Assembly (NCBI GenBank): GCA_963966315.1
Contig: CAWZYX010000114.1
Location: 1 to 9,663, forward strand
Origin: Winogradskyella_A sp963966315
GTDB lineage: Bacteria > Bacteroidota > Bacteroidia > Flavobacteriales > Flavobacteriaceae
Length of the DNA stretch: 9,663 nucleotides
Direction of reading: 5' to 3'
Shown here: positions 1 to 5,942 of the stretch, piece after piece
How the letters are laid out: each line of letters begins with the position of its first letter
Numbering within the stretch: position 1 is the first letter of the stretch
Position numbers and translations under genes: made by a program
Notes under the pieces: model-generated
What the model saw: only the letters and a program-made list of their open reading frames with translations
What the model was told of the DNA's origin: nothing
Databases searched by the model: none

Positions 1-1
1 A

Positions 2-1606
2 AGTATCGGTGAATATGAGCAGGCCAATTCTTGGCTCGCTGAGTTCAAGGCCATGCAGGAAGGAGACAGCAGAGTCAAAGGTTATGATCCCGATCAAGTA
101 GATTACTACAGCGATCTTACTGCCCCTTCAGATATGGTCGTTGCTATTAAAAACGAAGACTTTAATTCCAAATATTCCGACTTTGGAGCCTATGTCGCTG
201 ATGGAAAGATATACTTTGCTTCCGCCAGAAACATCAACAATAAAATCTATAAATGGACCAATGAACCTTTTCTTGATCTCTATGTAGGTAATGTGGAAAA
301 CGATTCCATTTCGGAAGTGGATCTTGTGAACTTTGAAAGACGTCAAAAGGCTAACGCACACATTGGAACACTCTGCATTACCAACGATGGATCGACCATG
401 TATTTTACAATGGATAACGTTTCCAGAGGAAATAAATTGGATTTTGATAAGGATGGCACGTCTCATTTGAAACTCTACAAGGCTAGCCTAATTGAAGGTC
501 AGTGGAGCGATATTGAAGAACTCCCTTTCAATGACGACAACTACTCCAATGGTAATCCTGCCTTAAGCCCGGACAACAAAACCTTGCTATTTGTCTCAGA
601 CAGAGAAGGTGGGTATGGTCAAACTGATCTTTACAAAGTTGCCATTAATTCTGACGGTTCTTTTGGTGAACCTGAAAATCTAGGCCCTGCTGTCAATACT
701 GAAGGACGTGAAATGTTTCCGTTTGTGAGCAAAGACAATACACTTTACTTCTCCTCAGACGGATACCTTAACCTTGGACTCCTAGACATTTTCTCCTCAT
801 TTGTTCTCACTGGAGACCAGTCTGAACCTGTGAACCTTGGAGCACCTTACAATAGTGGTTATGATGATTTTGCATACATGGTAGATTCCGACACCCAAAA
901 AGGATACTTTGCGTCTAACAGACCCGGAGGACAAGGAAACGATGATATTTACAGTTTTTCGGCTTATCCTTGTAAAGAGCTAATACAAGGAACGGTAAGA
1001 GATCTTCAAACCAATATAGCGATTCCAATGGCTACTGTACGACTCATAGACAAAACGGGTAAGGTAGTTGAGCAGACCACCACCGATACCAATGGACAAT
1101 ATTCTATAGAGGCCGACTGCGGTCAATCATTCGTGGTTATTGGTTCTAAGGTCGATTACAGAGAGGATCAGAAATCCGTCACCACCACATCGGATAACTT
1201 AAAATCAACTATCGTAGATCTCGATCTGGAACCGCTGATTGTGGAAAATCAAATCGTACTCAACCCGATTTTCTTTGACTTCGATAAGGCAAACATCAGA
1301 ACCGATGCTCAGTATGAGTTGGAAAACATTGTTGATGTGATGCGCAATAATCCAACAATGATCATAAAGATAGAATCTCATACCGATAGTCGTGGTAGTG
1401 ACCGATACAATATGAAGCTTTCCGACAGGCGGGCGAAGGCCACTCAAGAATACATCCTCACGAGGGGTATAGATCCTAACCGAATCGAATCTGCCATTGG
1501 GTATGGAGAAACCCAATTGCTTAACAAATGTAGTAATGGTGTAAAATGCTCCAAAGAAGAGCATCAGCTCAACAGACGCTCCTATTTCTACATTGTGAAG
1601 AATTAA
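2..1606 (+). CDS. OmpA-family outer membrane protein with beta-propeller and carboxypeptidase-regulatory-like domains (5'-partial)
   Basis: The frame is open from the first complete codon at base 2, so the N-terminus lies outside the window; the ATG at 53 is internal. The fragment ends in TAA at 1604-1606. Three PD40/WD40-like propeller blades are visible, with cores such as ALSPDNKTLLFVSD (about 556-645), FVSKDNTLYFSSDG (about 712-800) and KGYFASNRPGGQGNDDIY (about 856-960). A carboxypeptidase-regulatory-like beta domain follows (about 970-1155, GTVRDLQTNIAIPMATV and DTNGQYSI). The C-terminal OmpA domain (about 1258-1600) has FFDFDKANIR, HTDSRG and LSDRRA, the motif set that binds diaminopimelate in peptidoglycan. 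In this family the missing N-terminus usually holds a signal peptide and TPR repeats, and the gene often follows a PorP/SprF-like gene; that part is inference here. The same architecture occurs in PorE of type IX secretion, but many paralogues exist, so I assign no symbol. The product is probably a periplasmic or outer-membrane peptidoglycan anchor. Confidence 0.9.
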   Translation, partial: SIGEYEQANSWLAEFKAMQEGDSRVKGYDPDQVDYYSDLTAPSDMVVAIKNEDFNSKYSDFGAYVADGKIYFASARNINNKIYKWTNEPFLDLYVGNVENDSISEVDLVNFERRQKANAHIGTLCITNDGSTMYFTMDNVSRGNKLDFDKDGTSHLKLYKASLIEGQWSDIEELPFNDDNYSNGNPALSPDNKTLLFVSDREGGYGQTDLYKVAINSDGSFGEPENLGPAVNTEGREMFPFVSKDNTLYFSSDGYLNLGLLDIFSSFVLTGDQSEPVNLGAPYNSGYDDFAYMVDSDTQKGYFASNRPGGQGNDDIYSFSAYPCKELIQGTVRDLQTNIAIPMATVRLIDKTGKVVEQTTTDTNGQYSIEADCGQSFVVIGSKVDYREDQKSVTTTSDNLKSTIVDLDLEPLIVENQIVLNPIFFDFDKANIRTDAQYELENIVDVMRNNPTMIIKIESHTDSRGSDRYNMKLSDRRAKATQEYILTRGIDPNRIESAIGYGETQLLNKCSNGVKCSKEEHQLNRRSYFYIVKN

Positions 1607-1626
1607 TTCTTTCAAGCACTATACAT

Positions 1627-1658
1627 AAAAAAACCTCGTGATGTCACGAGGTTTTTTG
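1627..1658. terminator. Bidirectional rho-independent terminator between convergent genes
   Basis: A perfect 8-bp stem CCTCGTGA (1634-1641) and TCACGAGG (1644-1651) is flanked by an A-run (1627-1633) and a T-run (1652-1657). The structure therefore looks like a terminator read from either strand. It lies 20 bp after the OmpA gene stop and 17 bp before the stop of the convergent CAP lipoprotein gene, so it can serve both. The stem closes to a very small loop and probably opens to a four-base ATGT loop. Confidence 0.9.
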
Positions 1659-1674
1659 TTTAAGTATTGTTGTG

Positions 1675-2172
1675 TTATCGCTTGATAAAAATATTGGTGT
1701 AATACCATTTTCCGTTTTCACTCTGCTCTGCAGAGATGTCAAAATCAGTAAAATCACCTTCAATGGTTTCTTTGTGCGAAGGACTATTGAGCCAGGCGTT
1801 GACCAAAGATTCAGGCGAACTAAACCCATAGGCAACGTTCTCAGAAACTTTGTTGGCACCGGCATTCATCTCAAGACTTTCTTTTCGCTGATAAAAGTTG
1901 TCATGAGAGATATCGTCATTTTGAATCATATAGTCTGTGTGAGTAAACGCTACTGCTTTTACCACAGAATGAGCAACTAGTGGATTCAATCCGATCTGTA
2001 TTCGGTGCTCATTGATTAATTCTAAAACTTCTAATTCGACAATCTTTACCTCTGGGGGGTTGTTCAGGTCTATAGTTCCGATGGAATCCTCATTTAAAGA
2101 ATCTTTTTCACAGGATGAAAAGCCCATCATCACCACAAATGCCAATATTGGCAATGCAGACGAAAGTTTCAT
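1675..2172 (-). CDS. CAP-domain (SCP/PR1-like) lipoprotein
   Basis: A 165-residue protein starting at the ATG at 2172-2170. Residues 1-21 form a lipoprotein signal peptide: a positive N-terminus, a hydrophobic core and a lipobox ending GFSSC, with Cys21 the predicted lipidated residue. An acidic linker (about 22-40) leads to a CAP domain (about 44-163). Family landmarks are LINEHR (52-57), His78 in FTHTDYM, SHDNF (89-93), SENVAYG (110-116) and WLNSPSHKETI (127-137), which resembles the classical SPGHRxNI motif. The candidate CAP pocket residues His78, Glu111 and His133 are all present. Bacterial CAP proteins of this size are mostly of unknown function; some bind lipids or act in the envelope. 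The acidic linker after the Cys may help surface export, but it is not a clean LES motif. I found no exact TAnnTTTG box upstream. The gene lies 180 bp downstream of pdxH on the same strand and is probably transcribed separately. Confidence 0.88.
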   Translation of the reverse strand: MKLSSALPILAFVVMMGFSSCEKDSLNEDSIGTIDLNNPPEVKIVELEVLELINEHRIQIGLNPLVAHSVVKAVAFTHTDYMIQNDDISHDNFYQRKESLEMNAGANKVSENVAYGFSSPESLVNAWLNSPSHKETIEGDFTDFDISAEQSENGKWYYTNIFIKR

Positions 2173-2352
2173 AGTAGGTTAAGTTATGATTTGGTCCTAC
2201 TAATTTACTTTCTATGTTAAGTCAAACTGTTAACGTTTTGTTAAAATCGATGAAAAGCGTGTTTTTTATCGATTTTTTATGCTTTTCATCCTTTTTTATC
2301 AAAAAACCACACCTGATTTTTACCGTTCATCGATATAAATGTACCTTCATCC
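2173..2352. other. A/T-rich intergenic region with overlapping inverted repeats and phased A/T tracts
   Basis: No plausible gene lies in this 180-bp gap. It holds an inverted repeat with 10-bp arms (GATGAAAAGC 2249-2258 and GCTTTTCATC 2281-2290), an overlapping one (AAAATCGAT 2243-2251 and ATCGATTTT 2268-2276), and ATCGATGAA (2246-2254) against TTCATCGAT (2326-2334). T-tracts on the plus strand at 2262-2267, 2273-2278, 2283-2286 and 2292-2297 are spaced about 9-11 bp apart. The region should contain the pdxH 3' end and the promoter of the CAP lipoprotein gene. No GC-rich terminator and no exact Bacteroidota -7 box are visible. Confidence 0.6.
2249..2290 (-). repeat. Inverted repeat with 10-bp arms downstream of pdxH
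   Basis: The arms at 2249-2258 and 2281-2290 are perfectly complementary and separated by 22 bases. Read on the minus strand, the hairpin falls about 60 bases after the pdxH stop and is followed by a short GATTTT run. It could act as a weak terminator or as an mRNA 3'-end stabiliser. The long A-rich loop and poor T-run make a standard rho-independent terminator doubtful. Confidence 0.45.
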
Positions 2353-3000
2353 TTATGGAGCCAAACGTTCCTTAAGCCAATTATAATCTTTCTGTAATTT
2401 ATACCTGATACGGTCGTGTAATCTGTTTGGTCGCCCCTGCCAGAATTCCATTTCTACGGGTTTGACGATATAACCTCCCCAATAGTCCGGACGATCAACA
2501 TCTTTATCCTTATAAGCAATTTCCAGAGACTTTAGTTTCTCTTCAAGAATGGCCCTGCTTTCAACCACTGAGCTCTGATCAGAGACCAGGGCTCCCAGCT
2601 GACTGCCCTTTGGTCGCGACTCAAAATAGCCATCACTTAAATTACCAGGTAGTTTTTCTGCCCTTCCTTTAATAATGACCTGACGTTCAGCCACCTCCCA
2701 AAAGAACGATAGACAAACATTTTGGTTCTTGGCAATGGCCTTCCCCTTTTCACTGTTATAGTTTGTGTAAAAGATAAAGCCTTCATAGGTATACCGTTTC
2801 AACAGTACCACTCGTGACTTAGGGTACCCGTCCAAACCAATAGTTGATATGGTCATGGCATTGATCTCACCATTATTTAAATGCTCCTCTACCTCTATGA
2901 ACCAATCACGAAATAACTCCAGAGGATTATCCGGAGTCGTTTCGAAACGCAATTCGCCCTTTTCATATGATTGCCTGTAATTGCTTAAATCCTTTTCCAT
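2353..3000 (-). CDS. pdxH: Pyridoxamine 5'-phosphate oxidase
   Basis: A complete 215-residue protein, the usual length for this cytosolic FMN enzyme. It oxidises pyridoxamine or pyridoxine 5'-phosphate to pyridoxal 5'-phosphate (EC 1.4.3.5), the last step of vitamin B6 synthesis or salvage. Visible FMN- and substrate-site motifs are RVVLLK (63-68), YTNYNSEKG (78-86), ERQVIIKG (105-112), SRPKGSQLGA (128-137), and the C-terminal PDYWGGYIVKP (171-181) and GRPNRLHDR (189-197). The protein ends in the family-typical RLAP. It is the last gene of the pyrR-pyrB-STAS-rnz-pdxH cluster and begins 36 bp after rnz, with no promoter box in between, so it is probably cotranscribed. Nothing is missing or broken. 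Confidence 0.97.
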   Translation of the reverse strand: MEKDLSNYRQSYEKGELRFETTPDNPLELFRDWFIEVEEHLNNGEINAMTISTIGLDGYPKSRVVLLKRYTYEGFIFYTNYNSEKGKAIAKNQNVCLSFFWEVAERQVIIKGRAEKLPGNLSDGYFESRPKGSQLGALVSDQSSVVESRAILEEKLKSLEIAYKDKDVDRPDYWGGYIVKPVEMEFWQGRPNRLHDRIRYKLQKDYNWLKERLAP

Positions 3001-3036
3001 ATTATAAAATTAAGACTTCGTCAGTACTTCTTATGG

Positions 3037-3942
3037 TTATAGTGAAAATACCTTGCCATCCTCCGCCAATACTACCTGACTAAATTCCTCTAAGGCCTCC
3101 TCTTGAAAAAGTTGAAGATTATCATATCGTGTGGAATAATGTCCTAGAATTAATTTGTTAACACCGGCTTTCTTTGCAATCTTGGCTGCCTGTCTAGCTG
3201 TACTGTGTTTGGTGGTTTTACACAGTGCTTCATTTTTATCGAGAAACGTAGATTCGTGATATAGGGTATCAACATTCTTAATCATGGGTACGATATCTTC
3301 ATCATAAGCAGTATCACTGCAAAAAGCATAGCTTTTTACAGGCTTTGGTGGCCTGGTAACAGTCTCATTTGGGATGAGCTTACCGTTCTCATTTAAAACA
3401 TCTGCTCCTTGCTTTAATTTCTGAAAATAAGATTTGTGGATATTGGCATTTAAGGCAGCACCAAGATCGAGCTGACGTTCTCCCGGTTTTTCCCGAAATA
3501 AGAATCCGTTACAATACACTCGGTGATCTAACGGAATCGTAGATACTGAAACTGTATCATCTTCAAATACCAGCTGAGAATTCTTTGATTCCAACTCATG
3601 AAAAATAAGTGGAAAATTGGTCCAGGAGTCAGACATCTTCAATTGTAATGTTATAATCTCTTTAATTCCCTTTGGACCATGAATATGTAGTTCGGTATCA
3701 CGTGTAAGTAATCGGAAAGTACTTATGAGCCCGATAAGACCAAAATAATGATCCCCGTGCAAATGAGAGATAAAAATATGTTTGATGCGATTAAATTTAA
3801 TTCGATGTTGACGAAGTCGTACCTGAGTACCTTCTCCACAATCGATCAAAAACACGTGATTTTTTATCTCAAGGACCTGAGCGGTCGGATTGGTATCTTT
3901 TCTTGGTACCGCACTATAACAACCAAGGATGGTTAGTTTCAT
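3037..3942 (-). CDS. rnz: Ribonuclease Z, short form (tRNA 3' endonuclease)
   Basis: A 301-residue metallo-beta-lactamase-fold nuclease that cuts the 3' trailer from tRNA precursors (EC 3.1.26.11). The N-terminus MKLTILGCYSAVP is typical of the family. The zinc-binding motif SHLHGDH (59-65) supplies His60, His62, Asp64 and His65. Further candidate ligands are His140 (PLDHRVYCNGF), Asp210 (FCSDTAY) and His268 (LGHYSTRY). HEST (229-232) and HSTARQAA (246-253) are the conserved late motifs. Residues about 150-200 correspond to the flexible exosite arm that holds the tRNA elbow in short-form enzymes. The length fits the short bacterial form. The gene starts 31 bp after the small STAS-like gene and 36 bp before pdxH in a same-strand cluster. 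No internal promoter box is apparent. Confidence 0.96.
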   Translation of the reverse strand: MKLTILGCYSAVPRKDTNPTAQVLEIKNHVFLIDCGEGTQVRLRQHRIKFNRIKHIFISHLHGDHYFGLIGLISTFRLLTRDTELHIHGPKGIKEIITLQLKMSDSWTNFPLIFHELESKNSQLVFEDDTVSVSTIPLDHRVYCNGFLFREKPGERQLDLGAALNANIHKSYFQKLKQGADVLNENGKLIPNETVTRPPKPVKSYAFCSDTAYDEDIVPMIKNVDTLYHESTFLDKNEALCKTTKHSTARQAAKIAKKAGVNKLILGHYSTRYDNLQLFQEEALEEFSQVVLAEDGKVFSL

Positions 3943-3973
3943 AAAGTACTGTTCTGCTTAATTCGATTCTGCA

Positions 3974-4306
3974 TCAAAATCCAAGGTCTCTCTCCATTGA
4001 TTCCATCTCAATCATATCATAAGCCTCCTGAATGGTTGGTACTACAACCAGTTCATCCGGAATCTCCTCTAAGTCTACTCCGTTGGCCACAATGACAAAT
4101 GATTTTTTTAAAGCACGATGCTTTACAGAGATGGGCAAAAACAGTAACATATCCTCAGGTTTTAATTCAGCCAAATCTAAAAGGATCAAAATAATGTGCT
4201 CATTACTGATCTTTGGATAAACCTTTTCTATTTCAGTTAAAAAAACCTCAGTACTCGGCTTCTCCTGAGTTAAAACACTAATTCCATTAGTACGATCGGT
4301 CATCAT
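3974..4306 (-). CDS. Small STAS-like alpha/beta protein of unknown function
   Basis: A 110-residue soluble protein with no signal peptide or membrane segment. It begins ATGATG, and either Met could be the start. Two hydrophobic strands stand out: HIILILLDL (37-45) and SFVIVANGVDL (69-79). They are separated by an amphipathic helix-like stretch and followed by VVVPTIQEAYDMI and a very acidic tail ending MERDLGF. The order strand, helix, strand with NGV and a final Val-Pro-Thr-helix resembles a STAS/SpoIIAA fold, but I see no clear phosphorylatable serine motif, so a role as an anti-sigma antagonist is not supported. The start lies 2 bp after the pyrB stop, strong evidence of cotranscription, and rnz follows 31 bp later. 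From memory, relatives are sometimes labelled ribonuclease Z, apparently by neighbourhood; this protein has no metallo-beta-lactamase motif and cannot be that enzyme alone. Confidence 0.85.
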   Translation of the reverse strand: MMTDRTNGISVLTQEKPSTEVFLTEIEKVYPKISNEHIILILLDLAELKPEDMLLFLPISVKHRALKKSFVIVANGVDLEEIPDELVVVPTIQEAYDMIEMESMERDLGF

Positions 4307-4308
4307 AA

Positions 4309-5238
4309 TTATGGTTTTATTTTTGAGGCCAGTAAATAAATCACTGCCATTCTTATGGCTACACCGTTTTCCACCTGATTGAGGATAATAGACTGACTGG
4401 AATCTGCAACCTCACTGGTAATCTCCACTCCCCTGTTAATAGGACCGGGATGCATCACAACTATTTCCTTTGAGAGGGAATTGAGCAACTCCATTGTAAG
4501 ACCAAACTGCTGGGCATATTCCCTTGTTGAAGGAAAATAGCTAATATCCATGCGTTCATTTTGTACCCTAAGCATATTGGCGACATCACACCATTCTAGA
4601 GCAGCTCTTAAATCAGTTTCTACTTTCACCCCAAGTTGCTTGATGTACTTGGGCAGTAAGGTTTTTGGTCCGCATACCATAACCTCGGCCCCTAGTAACT
4701 GCAGTGCAAAGATATTGGACAGTGCTACTCGACTGTGGAGAATATCACCTACAATAACCACCTTCTTACCCTTTACTTCACCTAACTTTTCCCTGATGGA
4801 ATAGCAATCTAGCAAGGCCTGTGTTGGGTGTTCGTGAGCTCCATCTCCTGCATTTACAATACTGGCGTCAATGTGTTTAGAGAGGAATATTCCGGCTCCA
4901 GGATTTGGATGTCTCATGACCACCATATCCACTTTCATCGAAAGAATGTTATTTACGGTATCGATTAAGGTCTCTCCCTTTTTTACCGAAGATTGTGATG
5001 CGGAAAAATTGATAACATCAGCTGACAACCGCTTTTCTGCCAACTCAAACGACAATTTAGTCCTTGTTGAATTTTCAAAAAATAAATTTGCAATGGTAAT
5101 ATCTCTTAAAGAAGGTACTTTTTTTATTGGTCTATTGATAACCTCTTTAAATTGATCGGCGGTCTCAAAAATCAAGTCAATATCACTTGATTGCAGGTAC
5201 TTGATGCCTAATAAGTGGTTAACACTTAATGAACTCAT
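4309..5238 (-). CDS. pyrB: Aspartate carbamoyltransferase catalytic subunit
   Basis: A complete 309-residue enzyme joining carbamoyl phosphate and aspartate in de novo pyrimidine synthesis (EC 2.1.3.2). The carbamoyl-phosphate site FFENSTRT (53-60) is intact, including Arg59. SQSSVKKGET (81-90) provides the loop reaching the neighbouring active site. Arg109 (VMRHP), His137 and Gln140 (HEHPTQALLD), Arg170 (ILHSR), LRVQNER (223-229) and HPGPINRG (263-270) match catalytic and aspartate-binding motifs. No pyrI regulatory-subunit gene is nearby, so it may act as a catalytic trimer without nucleotide allostery; that is inference, since pyrI could lie elsewhere. It sits 42 bp after pyrR and 2 bp before the STAS-like gene, in one apparent operon. 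Confidence 0.98.
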   Translation of the reverse strand: MSSLSVNHLLGIKYLQSSDIDLIFETADQFKEVINRPIKKVPSLRDITIANLFFENSTRTKLSFELAEKRLSADVINFSASQSSVKKGETLIDTVNNILSMKVDMVVMRHPNPGAGIFLSKHIDASIVNAGDGAHEHPTQALLDCYSIREKLGEVKGKKVVIVGDILHSRVALSNIFALQLLGAEVMVCGPKTLLPKYIKQLGVKVETDLRAALEWCDVANMLRVQNERMDISYFPSTREYAQQFGLTMELLNSLSKEIVVMHPGPINRGVEITSEVADSSQSIILNQVENGVAIRMAVIYLLASKIKP

Positions 5239-5280
5239 ATAATTTATCTTTCTTTTTTAAAGGATCAGCATCCAGACATG

Positions 5281-5820
5281 TCAGTCAGAAACCAATAATA
5301 CCGAATCCTTGCCATTGTGTTCTTCCCAATTCACCACCACGCGTTCTTCGTTTATGGCATCAACCTGCCTGCCTTTATAATTGGGCTGAATGGGCAGATG
5401 CCTGCTAAACCTCCTGTCGATAAGAGTTAATAGTTCTATGTGTCGCGGACGACCAAAAGACTGAATGGCCGTCAATGCCGATCTAATACTCCGTCCCGTA
5501 TAGAGCACATCGTCAATGAAGACTACATTCTTATCTTCTACGATAAAACTGATCTCAGTGGTATTTGCCGATAAGGGCTTATCCCCTCGTCGAAAATCAT
5601 CTCTAAAAAAAGTGATGTCCAGCAAGCCTAGCTGGAGCTCCCTGATGTGGTACTCTTCCTTGAGCATTTTTGCCAATCTTTGGGCCAGAAAAGTCCCTCT
5701 TGGCTGCAACCCAATTAGTACAGTATTCGAAAAATCGTTGTGATTTTCAATAAGTTGGCAAGCTAAACGATGAAGGGTGATCTGAACTTCCTTAGCATTG
5801 AGTAATACTTTCTGACTCAT
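5281..5820 (-). CDS. pyrR: PyrR: bifunctional pyr regulatory protein / uracil phosphoribosyltransferase
   Basis: A 179-residue protein from the ATG at 5820-5818 (MSQKVLLNAKEV). An in-frame TTG at 5847 would add nine residues, but it overlaps the promoter -7 box, so I reject it. The PRPP-binding loop VVFIDDVLYTGRS (99-111) is intact. GLQPRGTFLA (37-46), LDITFFRDD (67-75) and DRRFSRHLPIQPNYKGR (135-151) are further PyrR-type motifs. PyrR proteins convert uracil and PRPP to UMP and, in Firmicutes, bind pyr mRNA at UMP excess to cause attenuation. Here only about 20 nt of leader precede the ATG and the 42-bp gap to pyrB shows no terminator or PyrR-box-like loop. The regulatory role in this organism is therefore not shown by the sequence; the enzymatic role is plausible. 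It is the first gene of the pyrR-pyrB-STAS-rnz-pdxH cluster. Confidence 0.94.
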   Translation of the reverse strand: MSQKVLLNAKEVQITLHRLACQLIENHNDFSNTVLIGLQPRGTFLAQRLAKMLKEEYHIRELQLGLLDITFFRDDFRRGDKPLSANTTEISFIVEDKNVVFIDDVLYTGRSIRSALTAIQSFGRPRHIELLTLIDRRFSRHLPIQPNYKGRQVDAINEERVVVNWEEHNGKDSVLLVSD

Positions 5821-5844
5821 GTGGCTTCCAATCCTATTGCGTGG

Positions 5845-5852
5845 CAAAGTTA
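5845..5852 (-). promoter_or_regulatory. Promoter -7 box of the pyrR operon
   Basis: On the minus strand the sequence is TAACTTTG, an exact match to the Bacteroidota -7 consensus TAnnTTTG. Transcription would start near 5838-5840, leaving about 20 nt of leader before the pyrR ATG at 5820. The box lies just downstream of the rpsA terminator, where a new promoter is expected. No TTG sits at the ideal 19-21 base spacing; the nearest TTTG (5865-5868) is only 12 bases away. The -33 element is therefore weak or absent. Confidence 0.6.
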
Positions 5853-5889
5853 ACTAAATAATGCCAAAATGGTTTAACTATTGGTCTAT

Positions 5890-5919
5890 AAAAAAAGCCT
5901 TTCACGAAGAAAGGCTTTT
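5890..5919 (-). terminator. Rho-independent terminator of rpsA
   Basis: Read on the minus strand, a perfect 11-bp stem (AAAAGCCTTTC, complement of 5909-5919, with GAAAGGCTTTT, complement of 5893-5903) closes a five-base TTCGT loop. The 3' arm runs into a tract of seven T (complement of 5890-5896). The hairpin starts 24 bases after the rpsA stop and separates rpsA from the pyrR operon. Confidence 0.92.
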
Positions 5920-5942
5920 ATCTACATACTTTAGAAGGTTAT

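Noticed and set aside
53..55. ATG at 53 as the start of the OmpA-family gene
   Set aside because: The frame stays open to the window edge with protein-like sequence before it (SIGEYEQANSWLAEFKA), and the domains expected ahead of the propeller are missing, so the gene is cut by the window.
1205..1615. 136-codon minus-strand frame opposite the OmpA domain
   Set aside because: It lies antisense to a well-supported OmpA domain and has no recognisable domain; it is a shadow frame.
1672..1980. 102-codon plus-strand frame opposite the CAP gene
   Set aside because: It is antisense to the CAP domain, its sequence resembles no family, and it sits just after a terminator with no promoter.
5239..5280. 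Possible PyrR-binding attenuator in the pyrR-pyrB gap
   Set aside because: The gap is only 42 bp, with no stable hairpin followed by a T-run and no convincing PyrR-loop consensus.
5821..5847. Upstream TTG start adding nine residues to PyrR
   Set aside because: The TTG lies inside the exact TAnnTTTG promoter box, so it would not be in the mRNA; the extra residues also do not match the usual PyrR N-terminus, while the ATG at 5820 does.
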